A DNA stretch of 39,135 nucleotides, taken from an uncultured Ruminococcus sp. (GTDB lineage: Bacteria > Bacillota > Clostridia > Oscillospirales > Acutalibacteraceae). Below are positions 1-8,768 of this stretch, in pieces. The stretch spans positions 1-39,135 of the forward strand of contig CACZCM010000008.1 of the NCBI GenBank assembly GCA_902779615.1, written 5' to 3'. How positions within the stretch are numbered: the first letter of the stretch is position 1; every line of letters starts with the position of its first letter. Position numbers and translations under genes: made by a program. The notes below the pieces were generated by a model that did no database searches, had not been told where the DNA came from, and saw only the letters and a program-made list of their open reading frames with translations.

Positions 1-560
1 CTGCCCCTCCCTTGAGAATCCCAACCCCGCCTGCTCTACGACCACGCCGATACTTTATTCTGGTTGGGAACTTTGAATCCGCAAGCTTTCGCATGGTCAT
101 GCTGTTAGAGTCGTTGGTGCTGCGCACCAAAGGGTCGTACTTTTTCGTGTGGATCAACGTTATTTTATTAACTCTCCGATCTCACTTAATTACGCATTAC
201 GAATTCCGAATTGCTTACGCCCCTCCATCGCCGGGGCGGGCGAGGTACTTTTGCTATGCGGCAAAAGTACCCAAAAACGCACTCAAGGGCAGGGGGCGCT
301 GCCCCTCCCTTGAGAATCCCAACCCAGCCCGGTCTAAGACCACGCCGATACTTTATTCTGGTTGGGAACTTTAAATCCGCAAGTTTTCGCATGGTCATGC
401 TCTTAGAGTCGTTGGTGCTGCGCACCAAAGGGTCGGACTTTTTTGTGTGGCTTATCCGCCGGTTTACTGTGATTGGGAATTTTGCAGCCGCTAGTTTTCG
501 TATGGTCGGGCTTCGGCAATCGTTGGTGCTGCGCACCAAAGTGTCGGACTTCGGAAACGT
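1..560. repeat. Imperfect long direct repeats in a gene-free region
   Basis: A block starting at base 1 recurs from base 299 (offset 298) over about 160 bases with few differences. A third, partial copy lies at about 471-560. Each copy contains a perfect small hairpin TTGGTGC-TGC-GCACCAA, at 114-130, 412-428 and 523-539. Between the first two copies lies another perfect hairpin, GGTACTTTTGC (244-254) with GCAAAAGTACC (261-271). Open frames across the block translate the repeats into each other and have no recognisable domain, so I read it as non-coding repetitive DNA. The left edge is cut by the window. Confidence 0.75.
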
Positions 561-830
561 AAACTTGAAGGCACAAGCTGCAACAAAGTTTATTCGGAGC
601 AACAGATCTGCGGACTTCACAACAGGTCGTCGGTTATGTTCATGCTTCCGGTAACTTTCCTCTAAACGGCAGCGAATAAAAAATAACTATTCTCACATCG
701 ACATTTGGAACAAGCAGCGCCGAATATGTACACACGTCAGAATGCCGCCCAACGAAAAATCAAGCGCAAAGCGAAGCCAACGCTACGAATGCGAAGAGAA
801 TACGGAGAACTCGGAAAATACATTAAAAAA
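561..830. other. Gene-poor spacer
   Basis: Between the direct-repeat block and the stop codon of the hydrolase I see no supported gene or RNA. A plus-strand frame with a TTG start at 705 runs into the hydrolase on the opposite strand. It has no convincing ribosome binding site or domain. Confidence 0.5.
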
Positions 831-1775
831 CTAACCTGGATCGTGATTATTGCCGCAGCCTATCCATGCGCGCACATCATCATAAACTTCATTTTTGCAC
901 ACATCATGAAGTATCTCGTGTCTTGCGCCGCTGTAGATCTTGAGTGTCACATCTTCCGAACCGCTCTCTTCAAGACGCTTTTTTAACTCCAGAACTCCCC
1001 TGCCAAAATCGCCGAGAGGGTCTTTCTGTCCCGACAGTATCAGTATCCTGCAATGTTTATTTATCCTTTCATACCACGTTTTATCGGTACATTTCAAGCA
1101 CAGACGAACAATATCGTTCATCGCTTTTATCGTGAAAGTAAAGCAAAACAGCTCGTCCTGCTCGTGAAGCGCGACCTCTTGAGGATCGGACGAAAGCCAC
1201 GCATAATCTCTGCCTTCGCTGCGAAATTCCATATTAAAAACATCGTAAAACAGACGCTGTGAATATTCACTGCGTCTGTTTCCGCTTTGAAGAAGGCTCC
1301 CGAGATCGGTAACTGCCGCACTCATAGAAGCGGCTCGCTGGGTTCCCGATGTTCCCGCCAGGATGATCCCGTCAGCAATACCGGGAAAATCCGCAGCGCA
1401 TATCCTTGCGATGAAACTGCCGAAGCTGTGTCCGAAAAGATAATGAGGAACATCGGTATAATCCTTCATAAACTCTTTTGCGAAGTTATACGCATCACGA
1501 ACTAAAATCCGATCGCCGTCTTTACTCGCAAAATACCCCAATTCGTCACTTCCGTTGGCGGTATGCCCATGCCCCAGCTGATCATAAACAAAAACAGCTG
1601 CGCCCCGTTTTGCCAGAGCCGACATAAACTCTGCATACAGGTCGGTATGTTCACACAAGCCGTGAATTATCAGCACCGCTGCCTTGACCGTTCCGATAGG
1701 AATATATCCGACTCCGTTAAGGCGATGCACGTTATCGCAGGACGGAATTGTACATTTTGTTACTGCAAATTTCAT
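831..1775 (-). CDS. Alpha/beta hydrolase, monoacylglycerol lipase/lysophospholipase type
   Basis: A 314-residue cytosolic protein with no signal peptide. The fold is recognised from an HG oxyanion motif (H38-G39), the nucleophile elbow GHSFG (Ser117) and a probable acid/base pair Asp252 (GQKDP) and His286 (GARHE). This matches serine-hydrolase families that deacylate monoacylglycerols or lysophospholipids; the actual substrate cannot be read from sequence. The ATG at 1773-1775 is preceded by a GGGAGA ribosome binding site. It lies 45 bp downstream of glnS on the same strand, so it is probably co-transcribed, but no functional link to tRNA charging is evident. Confidence 0.85.
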   Translation of the reverse strand: MKFAVTKCTIPSCDNVHRLNGVGYIPIGTVKAAVLIIHGLCEHTDLYAEFMSALAKRGAAVFVYDQLGHGHTANGSDELGYFASKDGDRILVRDAYNFAKEFMKDYTDVPHYLFGHSFGSFIARICAADFPGIADGIILAGTSGTQRAASMSAAVTDLGSLLQSGNRRSEYSQRLFYDVFNMEFRSEGRDYAWLSSDPQEVALHEQDELFCFTFTIKAMNDIVRLCLKCTDKTWYERINKHCRILILSGQKDPLGDFGRGVLELKKRLEESGSEDVTLKIYSGARHEILHDVCKNEVYDDVRAWIGCGNNHDPG

Positions 1776-1820
1776 GGTTTATCTCCCGTCTGCGGATTTA
1801 TCTACGGTTTACAAGTTTTA

Positions 1821-3488
1821 TTACTTGCTCTTCTTTTTGAAGCCGTCCTTTAGTGACACGCTTTTGTTGAATACAAGCTTTCCCTGCGATTTGCTGTCAA
1901 CACAGAAATAGCCGATACGCATGAACTGGAAATGAGTTTGATCGGTATCCAGAACGCCTTTCTCAGCCTTGCACCCCGTGAGTATTTTGAGTGAATTCGG
2001 GTTAACATAATCAAGAAAATCTTTGTCGCCCGTATCGGGGTCGGGATCGGTGAAGAGATCTTCATACATACGCACCTCTGCGTCCTCGCAGTTTGCTGCG
2101 TCTACCCAGTGTATAGTACCCTTGATCCGTCTGCCGTCGGGTGTATCGCCTCCCCTTGTTTCGGGATCGTACTCGGCATAGACCTCTATGACCTCTCCGC
2201 TGTCGTCGCGCAGGCAGCCGGTGCATTTCACGATGTAGGCAGTTTTAAGCCGGACTTCGTTGCCGGGGAACATTCTGAAATAGCCCTTGACCGGCTCGTC
2301 CATATAGTCGCTGCGCTCTATCCAGCACTCACGGGAAAATGTGATCGTGCGCTTTCCGTCCTCGGGGCGGTTCGGGTTGTTCTCGATCTCGAAGCTTTCA
2401 CTCTTGCCCTCGGGGTAATTGGTAATAATAAGCTTAACGGGATCGAGCACCGTCATCGTGCGCTGCGCGCTTTCGTTCAAATCCTCGCGCAGACAATGCT
2501 CCAGAAAAGCATAGTCAACTGTAGAATTCGTTTTGGAAACGCCGATGCGCTCGCAGAAATTCCGTATTGACTTAGGCGTGTAGCCTCTTCTGCGCAGTCC
2601 GCAGATAGTCGGCATTCTCGGATCGTCCCAGCCGTCTACAATACCGTTCTCGACAAGCTTTCTCAGCTTGCGCTTGCTCATTACCGTATTGGTGATACCT
2701 AGACGTGAAAACTCGATCTGACGAGGCTTTGACGGCAGCGTAACATTATCCCGGACCCAGTTGTACAGCGGACGGTGCGCCTCAAATTCAAGAGTACAAA
2801 GGCTGTGAGTAACGCACTCCATAGCGTCCTCGATCGGGTGAGCAAAATCATACATCGGATAAATGCACCACTCGGTGCCTGTGCGATGGTGAGGTATTCT
2901 GTTAATACGATAAATCACGGGATCTCTCATATTAAAATTGCCCGAAGCCAGATCGATCTTTGCGCGCAAAGTAAGCTTGCCGTCCTCAAACTCGCCGGCT
3001 CTCATACGTCTGAACAGGTCAAGGCTCTCCTCTATGGGACGATCTCTGTACGGCGAACGGGCGGGAGTCGTCAGATCGCCTCGGTACTCCCTCATCAGTT
3101 CGGGAGTCAGCTCGCAGACGTACGCAAGCCCTTTTCTTATCAGCTCCTCTGCGCACTCATACATTTTCTCAAAATAATCTGAAGCAAAATAAAAACGGTC
3201 GCCCCAGTCGAAGCCCAGCCAGTTGATATCCTCCTTGATGGCATCGACGTATTCCTCGTCCTCCTTGGTAGGATTCGTGTCGTCCATACGCAGATTACAC
3301 AGTCCGCCGTACTTTTCGGCAGTCCCGAAATTAATGCAGATCGCCTTTGCGTGGCCGATATGCAAGTATCCGTTCGGCTCGGGCGGGAAACGGGTATGAA
3401 CGGTCATTCCCGCATAATCTCCGCCCTCGGCGATATCCTCGTCAATAAAATCATGAATAAAATTCGCATTGGTCATTTCTTCGGACAT
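1821..3488 (-). CDS. glnS: Glutaminyl-tRNA synthetase
   Basis: A 555-residue class I aminoacyl-tRNA synthetase that charges tRNA-Gln with glutamine. It has the HIGH signature (H43-H46, in [13 protein letters not shown]) and a KMSKS-type loop VMSKR at 269-273. An anticodon-binding beta-barrel region follows, and the length is normal for bacterial GlnRS. The FPPEPNG-HIGH context distinguishes it from GluRS, which starts RFAPSPTG. The ATG is preceded by a GGGGAG site. Many Firmicutes lack GlnRS and make Gln-tRNA by the GatCAB transamidation route, so its presence is informative. It is followed by the hydrolase gene and preceded by gltX on the same strand. Confidence 0.97.
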   Translation of the reverse strand: MSEEMTNANFIHDFIDEDIAEGGDYAGMTVHTRFPPEPNGYLHIGHAKAICINFGTAEKYGGLCNLRMDDTNPTKEDEEYVDAIKEDINWLGFDWGDRFYFASDYFEKMYECAEELIRKGLAYVCELTPELMREYRGDLTTPARSPYRDRPIEESLDLFRRMRAGEFEDGKLTLRAKIDLASGNFNMRDPVIYRINRIPHHRTGTEWCIYPMYDFAHPIEDAMECVTHSLCTLEFEAHRPLYNWVRDNVTLPSKPRQIEFSRLGITNTVMSKRKLRKLVENGIVDGWDDPRMPTICGLRRRGYTPKSIRNFCERIGVSKTNSTVDYAFLEHCLREDLNESAQRTMTVLDPVKLIITNYPEGKSESFEIENNPNRPEDGKRTITFSRECWIERSDYMDEPVKGYFRMFPGNEVRLKTAYIVKCTGCLRDDSGEVIEVYAEYDPETRGGDTPDGRRIKGTIHWVDAANCEDAEVRMYEDLFTDPDPDTGDKDFLDYVNPNSLKILTGCKAEKGVLDTDQTHFQFMRIGYFCVDSKSQGKLVFNKSVSLKDGFKKKSK

Positions 3489-3837
3489 ATAAATACTCCC
3501 CTTATATTAACGATTGTACAGTAAACGACAATAGATATTTCCCTTTAATTCATTCTTGGCAGATCGCAGCGGCTTCCGGTCAAATCCTCTCTCTAAGGAA
3601 TTTTTCTATGTCGTCTGCATAATTTGTAATTTTTCGTTTCTCCGTCCGGCACATCGGCTTCGCCTCGTGCCTGCTTTTGCGGCGGTGAGTCAATTATTGC
3701 GCTGCGCGTTGTCTTTCTTTATTTATTTCGACACACGCATACCGATTTTTATGGGGCTCTGCCCCAAACCCCGCAAGCTTTTTGAAAAAAGCTAGGCAAA
3801 AACTTTAGCTGTGTTTTACAAAACGGATTTCTGTAGT
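3489..3837. other. Intergenic region between glnS and gltX with repeat-like hairpins
   Basis: There is no gene in these 349 bases. They contain GGGGC-TCT-GCCCC (3753-3765) and AGCTTTTT-GA-AAAAAGCT (3776-3793). The second hairpin, followed by GCAAAAACTT, resembles the right part of the MITE-like elements at 22318 and 27724. The GGCACATCGG...GCCTGC stretch around 3650 also resembles their middle. I treat it as a degenerate relative. A weak glnS promoter may lie near 3500-3530. Confidence 0.4.
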
Positions 3838-5304
3838 TTAGTTCACGCCAGCTCCCAATTTTTCAAGTCCCGACTCGATTCTTGCGAGCGATTCCTCTTT
3901 GCCCAGGATCGTCAGGATCTCGACTGCGCCGCCCGGCGTTACTTTCTTGCCTGCCGCAGCGATCCTTACCGGCCACATTACGGTTCCGTTCTTAACTTCA
4001 AGCTTCGAAGCAAGGTCTATCAGCAGATCGTGAACTGCGTCGGCCGTCCATTCCGGCAGCGCCTTTAATGCCTCATATGCCGCCTTGAGCATTACGGGCG
4101 CATTTTCGGCATTTGTTTTGCTTTTTTTATTGATAAACAGCTCTGCGTCATACTCCGGAAGCTGAGCAAAGAAATCTATCATCTCGGGTATCTGCGTCAG
4201 TTTAGTTGTACGCTGCTGGAGTATGCCTGCGATTTTCAGCGTATCAAGCTGCTTGTCACCTATCGCCTGTAAAATGTACGGACGCGCAGTTTCCTCAAAC
4301 TGCTCCGGCGTCATCGCCTTGATATATTCGCCGTTGAACCACTCCAGCTTTGCATAATCAAACACGGCAGGTGATTTGCTTATTCCGTCGATCGAGAACT
4401 CCTGCTCAAGCTCTTTAAGCGTCATCATCTCCTTGTTGTCCTTCGGACACCAACCCAGAAGCGCAATGTAATTTACAACAGCCTGCGGCAAAAATCCGTC
4501 CGCAATAAGATCGTTAAATCCCGTTGCTCCGTGGCGCTTTGACAGCTTCGACACATTGCCGTCTTCGTCCTTGCCCATAATAAGCGGCAAATGAACATAT
4601 GTGGGAATCTCCCAGCCGAAAGCTTCGTACAAAAGATTATACTTCGGCGTTGAAGACAAATATTCGTTGCCTCTCACCACATGAGTAATGCCCATCAGAT
4701 GATCATCGATAACATTTGCGAAATTATAGGTCGGATAACCGTCGGTCTTTATCAGTATCTGATCCTGAAGCTCCTCGTTCGGCGCGGTTATCTCTCCGAA
4801 CACTGCGTCGGTAAATGTTGTTGTTCCGTCAAGCGGCATCTTCTGGCGAATAACGAACGGGGTTCCCTCAGCCATGAGCCGGTCGATCTCCTCCTTGGGA
4901 AGATCGCGGCAGCGGCGGTCATATCCGCCGTTTGCAAATTCTTCCGTTTCCTTCAGAGCGTCAAGCCTTTCCTTGCTGCAGAAGCAGCGGTAGGCGCAGC
5001 CGCAGTCGATCAGCTTCTGAGCGTAAGGCATATAGATATCCTGTCTTTCGCTCTGAACATACGGCCCGTAATCGCCGCCGACATCGGGTCCTTCATCGTG
5101 CCTAAGCCCCGCCTCTTCAAGCGTTTTATATATCAGATCCACAGCGCCTTCAACAAGGCGTTCACGATCCGTATCCTCGATCCTGAGAACAAAATCACCG
5201 TCCTGTGATTTTGCTATCAGATATTCATACAGCGCTGTTCTCAGGTTGCCCACATGCATAAACCCGGTAGGGCTGGGCGCAAAACGAGTTCTGACTTTTT
5301 TCAT
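3838..5304 (-). CDS. gltX: Glutamyl-tRNA synthetase
   Basis: A 488-residue class I synthetase that charges tRNA-Glu. It begins with RFAPSPTG and has HVGN (17-20) in the HIGH position and KLSKR (253-257) as the KMSKS loop. A Cys-rich stretch CGCAYRCFC (101-109) sits where many GluRS bind zinc. The ATG at 5302-5304 is chosen because AAAGGAG lies just upstream (about 5311-5318) and the family starts there; an in-frame extension to 5373 lacks support. A promoter lies at 5362-5390. With GlnRS encoded next door, this enzyme is likely discriminating, but that is inference. Confidence 0.97.
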   Translation of the reverse strand: MKKVRTRFAPSPTGFMHVGNLRTALYEYLIAKSQDGDFVLRIEDTDRERLVEGAVDLIYKTLEEAGLRHDEGPDVGGDYGPYVQSERQDIYMPYAQKLIDCGCAYRCFCSKERLDALKETEEFANGGYDRRCRDLPKEEIDRLMAEGTPFVIRQKMPLDGTTTFTDAVFGEITAPNEELQDQILIKTDGYPTYNFANVIDDHLMGITHVVRGNEYLSSTPKYNLLYEAFGWEIPTYVHLPLIMGKDEDGNVSKLSKRHGATGFNDLIADGFLPQAVVNYIALLGWCPKDNKEMMTLKELEQEFSIDGISKSPAVFDYAKLEWFNGEYIKAMTPEQFEETARPYILQAIGDKQLDTLKIAGILQQRTTKLTQIPEMIDFFAQLPEYDAELFINKKSKTNAENAPVMLKAAYEALKALPEWTADAVHDLLIDLASKLEVKNGTVMWPVRIAAAGKKVTPGGAVEILTILGKEESLARIESGLEKLGAGVN

Positions 5305-5361
5305 ATTTTGATTCTCCTTTGCGGATCGGGTCTTACCGCGCCCCGATCGATACTGTTTTTC

Positions 5362-5390
5362 ATTATACCACAATCAGAAAAAAATTCCAA
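5362..5390 (-). promoter_or_regulatory. Sigma-A promoter of gltX
   Basis: On the minus strand, -35 TTGGAA (5385-5390) and -10 TATAAT (5362-5367) are separated by exactly 17 bp. The -10 is preceded by TGG, giving an extended TGn -10. Confidence 0.75.
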
Positions 5391-5516
5391 TAGGTATTTT
5401 TAAGTTTACGGGGGTTTTTCAACCTGTTAAATAACGGCTGACTAATAGTTATTGCCGAACCTTTTGTCTATAAATATTAACTCGTTCAAAAAATGCGATA
5501 ACATTTTGCTAAACAA

Positions 5517-5545
5517 TTGACATAATCCCATTCCTGTGTTAAAAT
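5517..5545 (+). promoter_or_regulatory. Sigma-A promoter of dapB
   Basis: Consensus -35 TTGACA (5517-5522), 17-bp spacer, -10 TAAAAT (5540-5545) with an upstream TGT. It lies 39 bp before the dapB start codon. Confidence 0.8.
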
Positions 5546-5584
5546 GGAATTGTAGATTTTTTACAGAAAAGGACTGATTTTCAT

Positions 5585-6343
5585 ATGGTTAATTTTATTA
5601 TGTCAGGCGCTTGCGGACGTATGGGCAAGGTCATCGCAGAGGCAGCTTCACAGCGCAGCGACGTTAATCTTGTATGCGGCGTTGACGTTGCAAACGATAA
5701 GACCGATTTTCCGCTTTATTCCGATTTTTCTTCTATAACAGAAAAGGCTGACGTTATCATCGACTTCTCAAACCCCGCTGCGCTGGACGGACTTCTCGCT
5801 TATGCGCTTGAACATGAAGTCCCCTGCGTTCTTTGTACAACGGGCTACAGTGAAGATCAGATCGCTGCTGTCGACAAAGCTGCCGAAAAGATCGCAATTT
5901 TCCGATCCGGTAATATGTCGCTTGGCATCAATTTGCTGATCGAACTTTCAAAAATGGCTTCAAAAGTCTTCGGTCAGGACTTTGACGTTGAGATAGTAGA
6001 AAAACACCACAACAAAAAAATAGACGCTCCTTCGGGAACCGCTCTTATGATCGCAGACGGTATTTCATCTGTCCGCACGGACGATCCCGAGTATATATAT
6101 GACCGTCACAGCATTCGCAAAAAACGCAGTACAAACGAGATCGGCATCAGCAGCATCAGAGGCGGAACGATCGTTGGCGAGCATGACGTTATATTTGCAG
6201 GCGACAACGAGGTGCTGACGATCTCTCATCAGGCTCAGTCAAGGAACCTGTTCGCCGTCGGCGCGATCAACGCCGCCGCATTCCTTGCGGGAAAACCCGC
6301 GGGCAATTACGATATGTCGGATCTTCTCAAGGAGAGATATTGA
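5585..6343 (+). CDS. dapB: 4-hydroxy-tetrahydrodipicolinate reductase
   Basis: A 252-residue cytosolic NAD(P)H-dependent enzyme of the diaminopimelate/lysine pathway. It reduces the dapA product to tetrahydrodipicolinate. The N-terminal nucleotide-binding loop is GACGRMG (8-14). The catalytic and substrate site appears as HHNKKIDAPSGTA (141-153), with the general acid/base His pair and Lys145. Length is normal. The start follows a purine-rich AAAAGGA site and a consensus promoter. No other lysine-pathway gene is adjacent; ppk1 follows on the same strand after 208 bp. Confidence 0.97.
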   Translation: MVNFIMSGACGRMGKVIAEAASQRSDVNLVCGVDVANDKTDFPLYSDFSSITEKADVIIDFSNPAALDGLLAYALEHEVPCVLCTTGYSEDQIAAVDKAAEKIAIFRSGNMSLGINLLIELSKMASKVFGQDFDVEIVEKHHNKKIDAPSGTALMIADGISSVRTDDPEYIYDRHSIRKKRSTNEIGISSIRGGTIVGEHDVIFAGDNEVLTISHQAQSRNLFAVGAINAAAFLAGKPAGNYDMSDLLKERY

Positions 6344-6396
6344 TCCCGCTGAGCCAAGCGTTCTCGGAAGCGCGCGGATAATCAACACAACAGATC

Positions 6397-6540
6397 GGGA
6401 GATCGTTTTTAATAATGGCATAACAGCATTTTTGATCCGCCTTTCCAAGGCAAAAAAGCGATGGCGGACATGAAATAAACTCGATCTCCCTGAAAATAAT
6501 TTGACCGGAACCACGCGTTTTCGATGCGTGCGCCGGAGGT
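6397..6540 (+). promoter_or_regulatory. Potentially structured 5' leader of ppk1
   Basis: A perfect 9-bp long-range pair GGGAGATCG (6397-6405) with CGATCTCCC (6482-6490) encloses a second pair TCCGCC (6436-6441) with GGCGGA (6463-6468). A separate hairpin follows: CCGG (6505-6508) and CACGC (6512-6516) pair with GCGTG (6526-6530) and CCGG (6533-6536). The last arm overlaps the GGAGG ribosome binding site of ppk1 (6535-6539). The pairings are seen in the sequence; a regulatory role is inference. It does not match a riboswitch class I recognise. Confidence 0.4.
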
Positions 6541-6551
6541 ATAGTGATATT

Positions 6552-8690
6552 ATGGACGACCACATTATTAAGGGAAGGGGAAAAAAATTCCCTTACAACA
6601 ACCGCCAGATCAGCTGGATGGATTTTAACTCCAGGGTCATGGAAGAGGCATTCGAAAAAGAAAATCCCGTAATGGAACGGGTAAACTTTCTGTCGATCAC
6701 AGCGTCAAATTTAGATGAATTCATCATGGTGAGATTAGCGGGCGTGATCGATCAAATGGAGCACGGCATAAAAGAAAGCGATTTGTCGGGGCTTACTCCA
6801 AAGCAGCAGTACAATCGGCTTTCGGAAAAAATACACGAGTTTTCCGAAAAGCAGTACAGCTGCCTGAATCACTCGATACTGCCTGTTCTCAAAAAACACG
6901 GGATATGCTTTCGCAAAGTAAAAGAACTGTCGGAAAAGCAAAAAGCATTTATCGATAAATACTTCGACAAGGTGATATTCCCCGTTTTGACGCCGATGGC
7001 TGTTGACACAAGCAGACCTTTTCCGCTGTTGCTGAACAAGAGCCTGAACCTTGCGATCCGGCTGATGAACGAAGAAAAAGAAACATTTTTTGCAGTTATG
7101 CAGGTGCCGTCTGTTCTGCCGAGATTTATCGAGCTTCCGCAGGACGATACAGGCGACAATTCGCCAAAGCAGCGTGACTTTATCCTTCTGGAGAATATAA
7201 TCACATCACGTCTTGACGAGCTTTTTGAGCTGTTTCGCATCAGGGCATACTGCCCGTTCCGTATAACAAGGGATTCCGATCTCGATATTGACGAAGAAGC
7301 CGACGACCTTCTCAGCGAGATTGAGAAATCGATAAAGCAGCGCCGCAGAGGCAAACCGATACGCCTTGAGATCACCTCAAAATGCGATAAGCAGCTTCGC
7401 GAATTCTTAACGGAAATGCTTGATGTGGACGAAAGCGAGGTCTATGAGTGTAAAGGTCCTCTCGATCTGACGTTCTTATCGAAATTTGCAAAAATACCCG
7501 GCTGCGAGCTTCTGTGCTTCAAGCCGATAAAGCCTGTTTCACCCTGCCCCGATTTTTACGGCTGGAACGATATTTTTGCCGCAATACGCGCAAAGGATCG
7601 ATTCGTTCACCACCCTTACGAAAGCTTCGACAGCGTTGTTGCGTTTGTTCGCGAGGCTGCAAAGGACGAGAGCGTTCTTGCGATCAAGCAGACGCTCTAC
7701 AGAGTAAGCGGGAATTCTCCGATCGTTGCAGCGCTGATAAAAGCCGCCGAAAACGGAAAGCAGGTCACGGTGCTGGTTGAACTTAAAGCCAGGTTTGACG
7801 AGGAGAACAATATACACTGGGCTAAGAAGCTTGAAAAGGCGGGCTGCCACGTTGTATACGGTTTGAGCGGACTGAAAACACACTGCAAGATTTGTCTTGT
7901 TGTACGAAGCGAGCCTGACGGGATCCGCCGCTATCTCCATATGGGTACCGGCAACTACAACGACAGCACCGCAAGATTTTACACAGACATGGGGCTTTTT
8001 ACCTGCAAAGAGGAATTCGGCGAAGACGCTTCGTCACTTTTCAATGTTCTGACTGGCTACTCAATTCCGCCGCAGTACAATAAATTCATCGTTGCGCCTC
8101 ACGGAATGAGAGCTTTCTTTGAAGACAAGATACGTCGTGAGATCGAAAACGCAAAAAACGGAATGCCTGCAGGAATTACGGTAAAGATCAATTCGCTCGT
8201 TGACCCCCACATCATCAGACTGCTTTACGACGCCTCAAAAGCTAATGTTCCCGTTCGGCTTATCGTCAGAGGCATCTGCTGCCTGATACCGGGGATCGAA
8301 AAAACAAGTGAAAATATTGAGGTACACAGCATCGTCGGTCAGCTTCTCGAACATAGCAGAATGTTCCGATTCGAAAACGGCGGCGAGCCGCAGATGTATC
8401 TTGGTTCTGCTGACTGGATGCCCAGAAATCTCGATAAGCGAGTGGAACTCGTATTCCCCATTGAAGACGACGACATTCACCGCAGGTGTGACGAGATCTT
8501 GGAAATCATGTGGAACGACAACGTGAACACACGGATACAGCTGCCGACCACAGACTATATGATGATCGACCGCAGAGGGAAAAAAGCCCACAACTGCCAG
8601 GCTGAATTTGCGGCGATCGCCAAAAAGGCTTTGAAGAAAAAAGTGCTCGAATCCACTCAGGAATCTGCTTTGACAAGCAGCGGACAATGA
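6552..8690 (+). CDS. ppk1: Polyphosphate kinase 1
   Basis: A 712-residue enzyme that polymerises the gamma-phosphate of ATP into inorganic polyphosphate, reversibly. The two conserved histidines of the PPK1 active site are visible: His444 in LKTHCKI, the autophosphorylated position, and His601 in EHSRMFRF. The HMGTGNYN motif is also present. The N-terminal helical domain (about 1-100) carries the typical FLSITASNLDEF stretch. I chose the ATG at 6552 because GGAGG lies at 6535-6539; an in-frame start at 6501 would sit inside the leader hairpin. No exopolyphosphatase or pho gene is next to it. Confidence 0.95.
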   Translation: MDDHIIKGRGKKFPYNNRQISWMDFNSRVMEEAFEKENPVMERVNFLSITASNLDEFIMVRLAGVIDQMEHGIKESDLSGLTPKQQYNRLSEKIHEFSEKQYSCLNHSILPVLKKHGICFRKVKELSEKQKAFIDKYFDKVIFPVLTPMAVDTSRPFPLLLNKSLNLAIRLMNEEKETFFAVMQVPSVLPRFIELPQDDTGDNSPKQRDFILLENIITSRLDELFELFRIRAYCPFRITRDSDLDIDEEADDLLSEIEKSIKQRRRGKPIRLEITSKCDKQLREFLTEMLDVDESEVYECKGPLDLTFLSKFAKIPGCELLCFKPIKPVSPCPDFYGWNDIFAAIRAKDRFVHHPYESFDSVVAFVREAAKDESVLAIKQTLYRVSGNSPIVAALIKAAENGKQVTVLVELKARFDEENNIHWAKKLEKAGCHVVYGLSGLKTHCKICLVVRSEPDGIRRYLHMGTGNYNDSTARFYTDMGLFTCKEEFGEDASSLFNVLTGYSIPPQYNKFIVAPHGMRAFFEDKIRREIENAKNGMPAGITVKINSLVDPHIIRLLYDASKANVPVRLIVRGICCLIPGIEKTSENIEVHSIVGQLLEHSRMFRFENGGEPQMYLGSADWMPRNLDKRVELVFPIEDDDIHRRCDEILEIMWNDNVNTRIQLPTTDYMMIDRRGKKAHNCQAEFAAIAKKALKKKVLESTQESALTSSGQ

Positions 8691-8768
8691 CTATTTCGGC
8701 GCACATACAAATCTGACATCAATATTAGGTGTGTTATCATACACACTAAAAAAGGGGGACTCCTAATA

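Noticed and set aside
12..654. Overlapping frames of 120, 144 and 147 codons on both strands
   Set aside because: They translate the direct repeats (recurring SFRMV...LVLRTK), have no ribosome binding site or domain, and overlap each other on opposite strands.
705..986. 93-codon plus-strand frame with basic N-terminus and a hydrophobic stretch
   Set aside because: It has a TTG start without a ribosome binding site and runs 150 bp into the well-supported hydrolase on the other strand.
6397..6405. Terminator between dapB and ppk1
   Set aside because: The GATCG followed by T5 has no adjacent stem; its partner is 77 bases downstream, which does not fit an intrinsic terminator.
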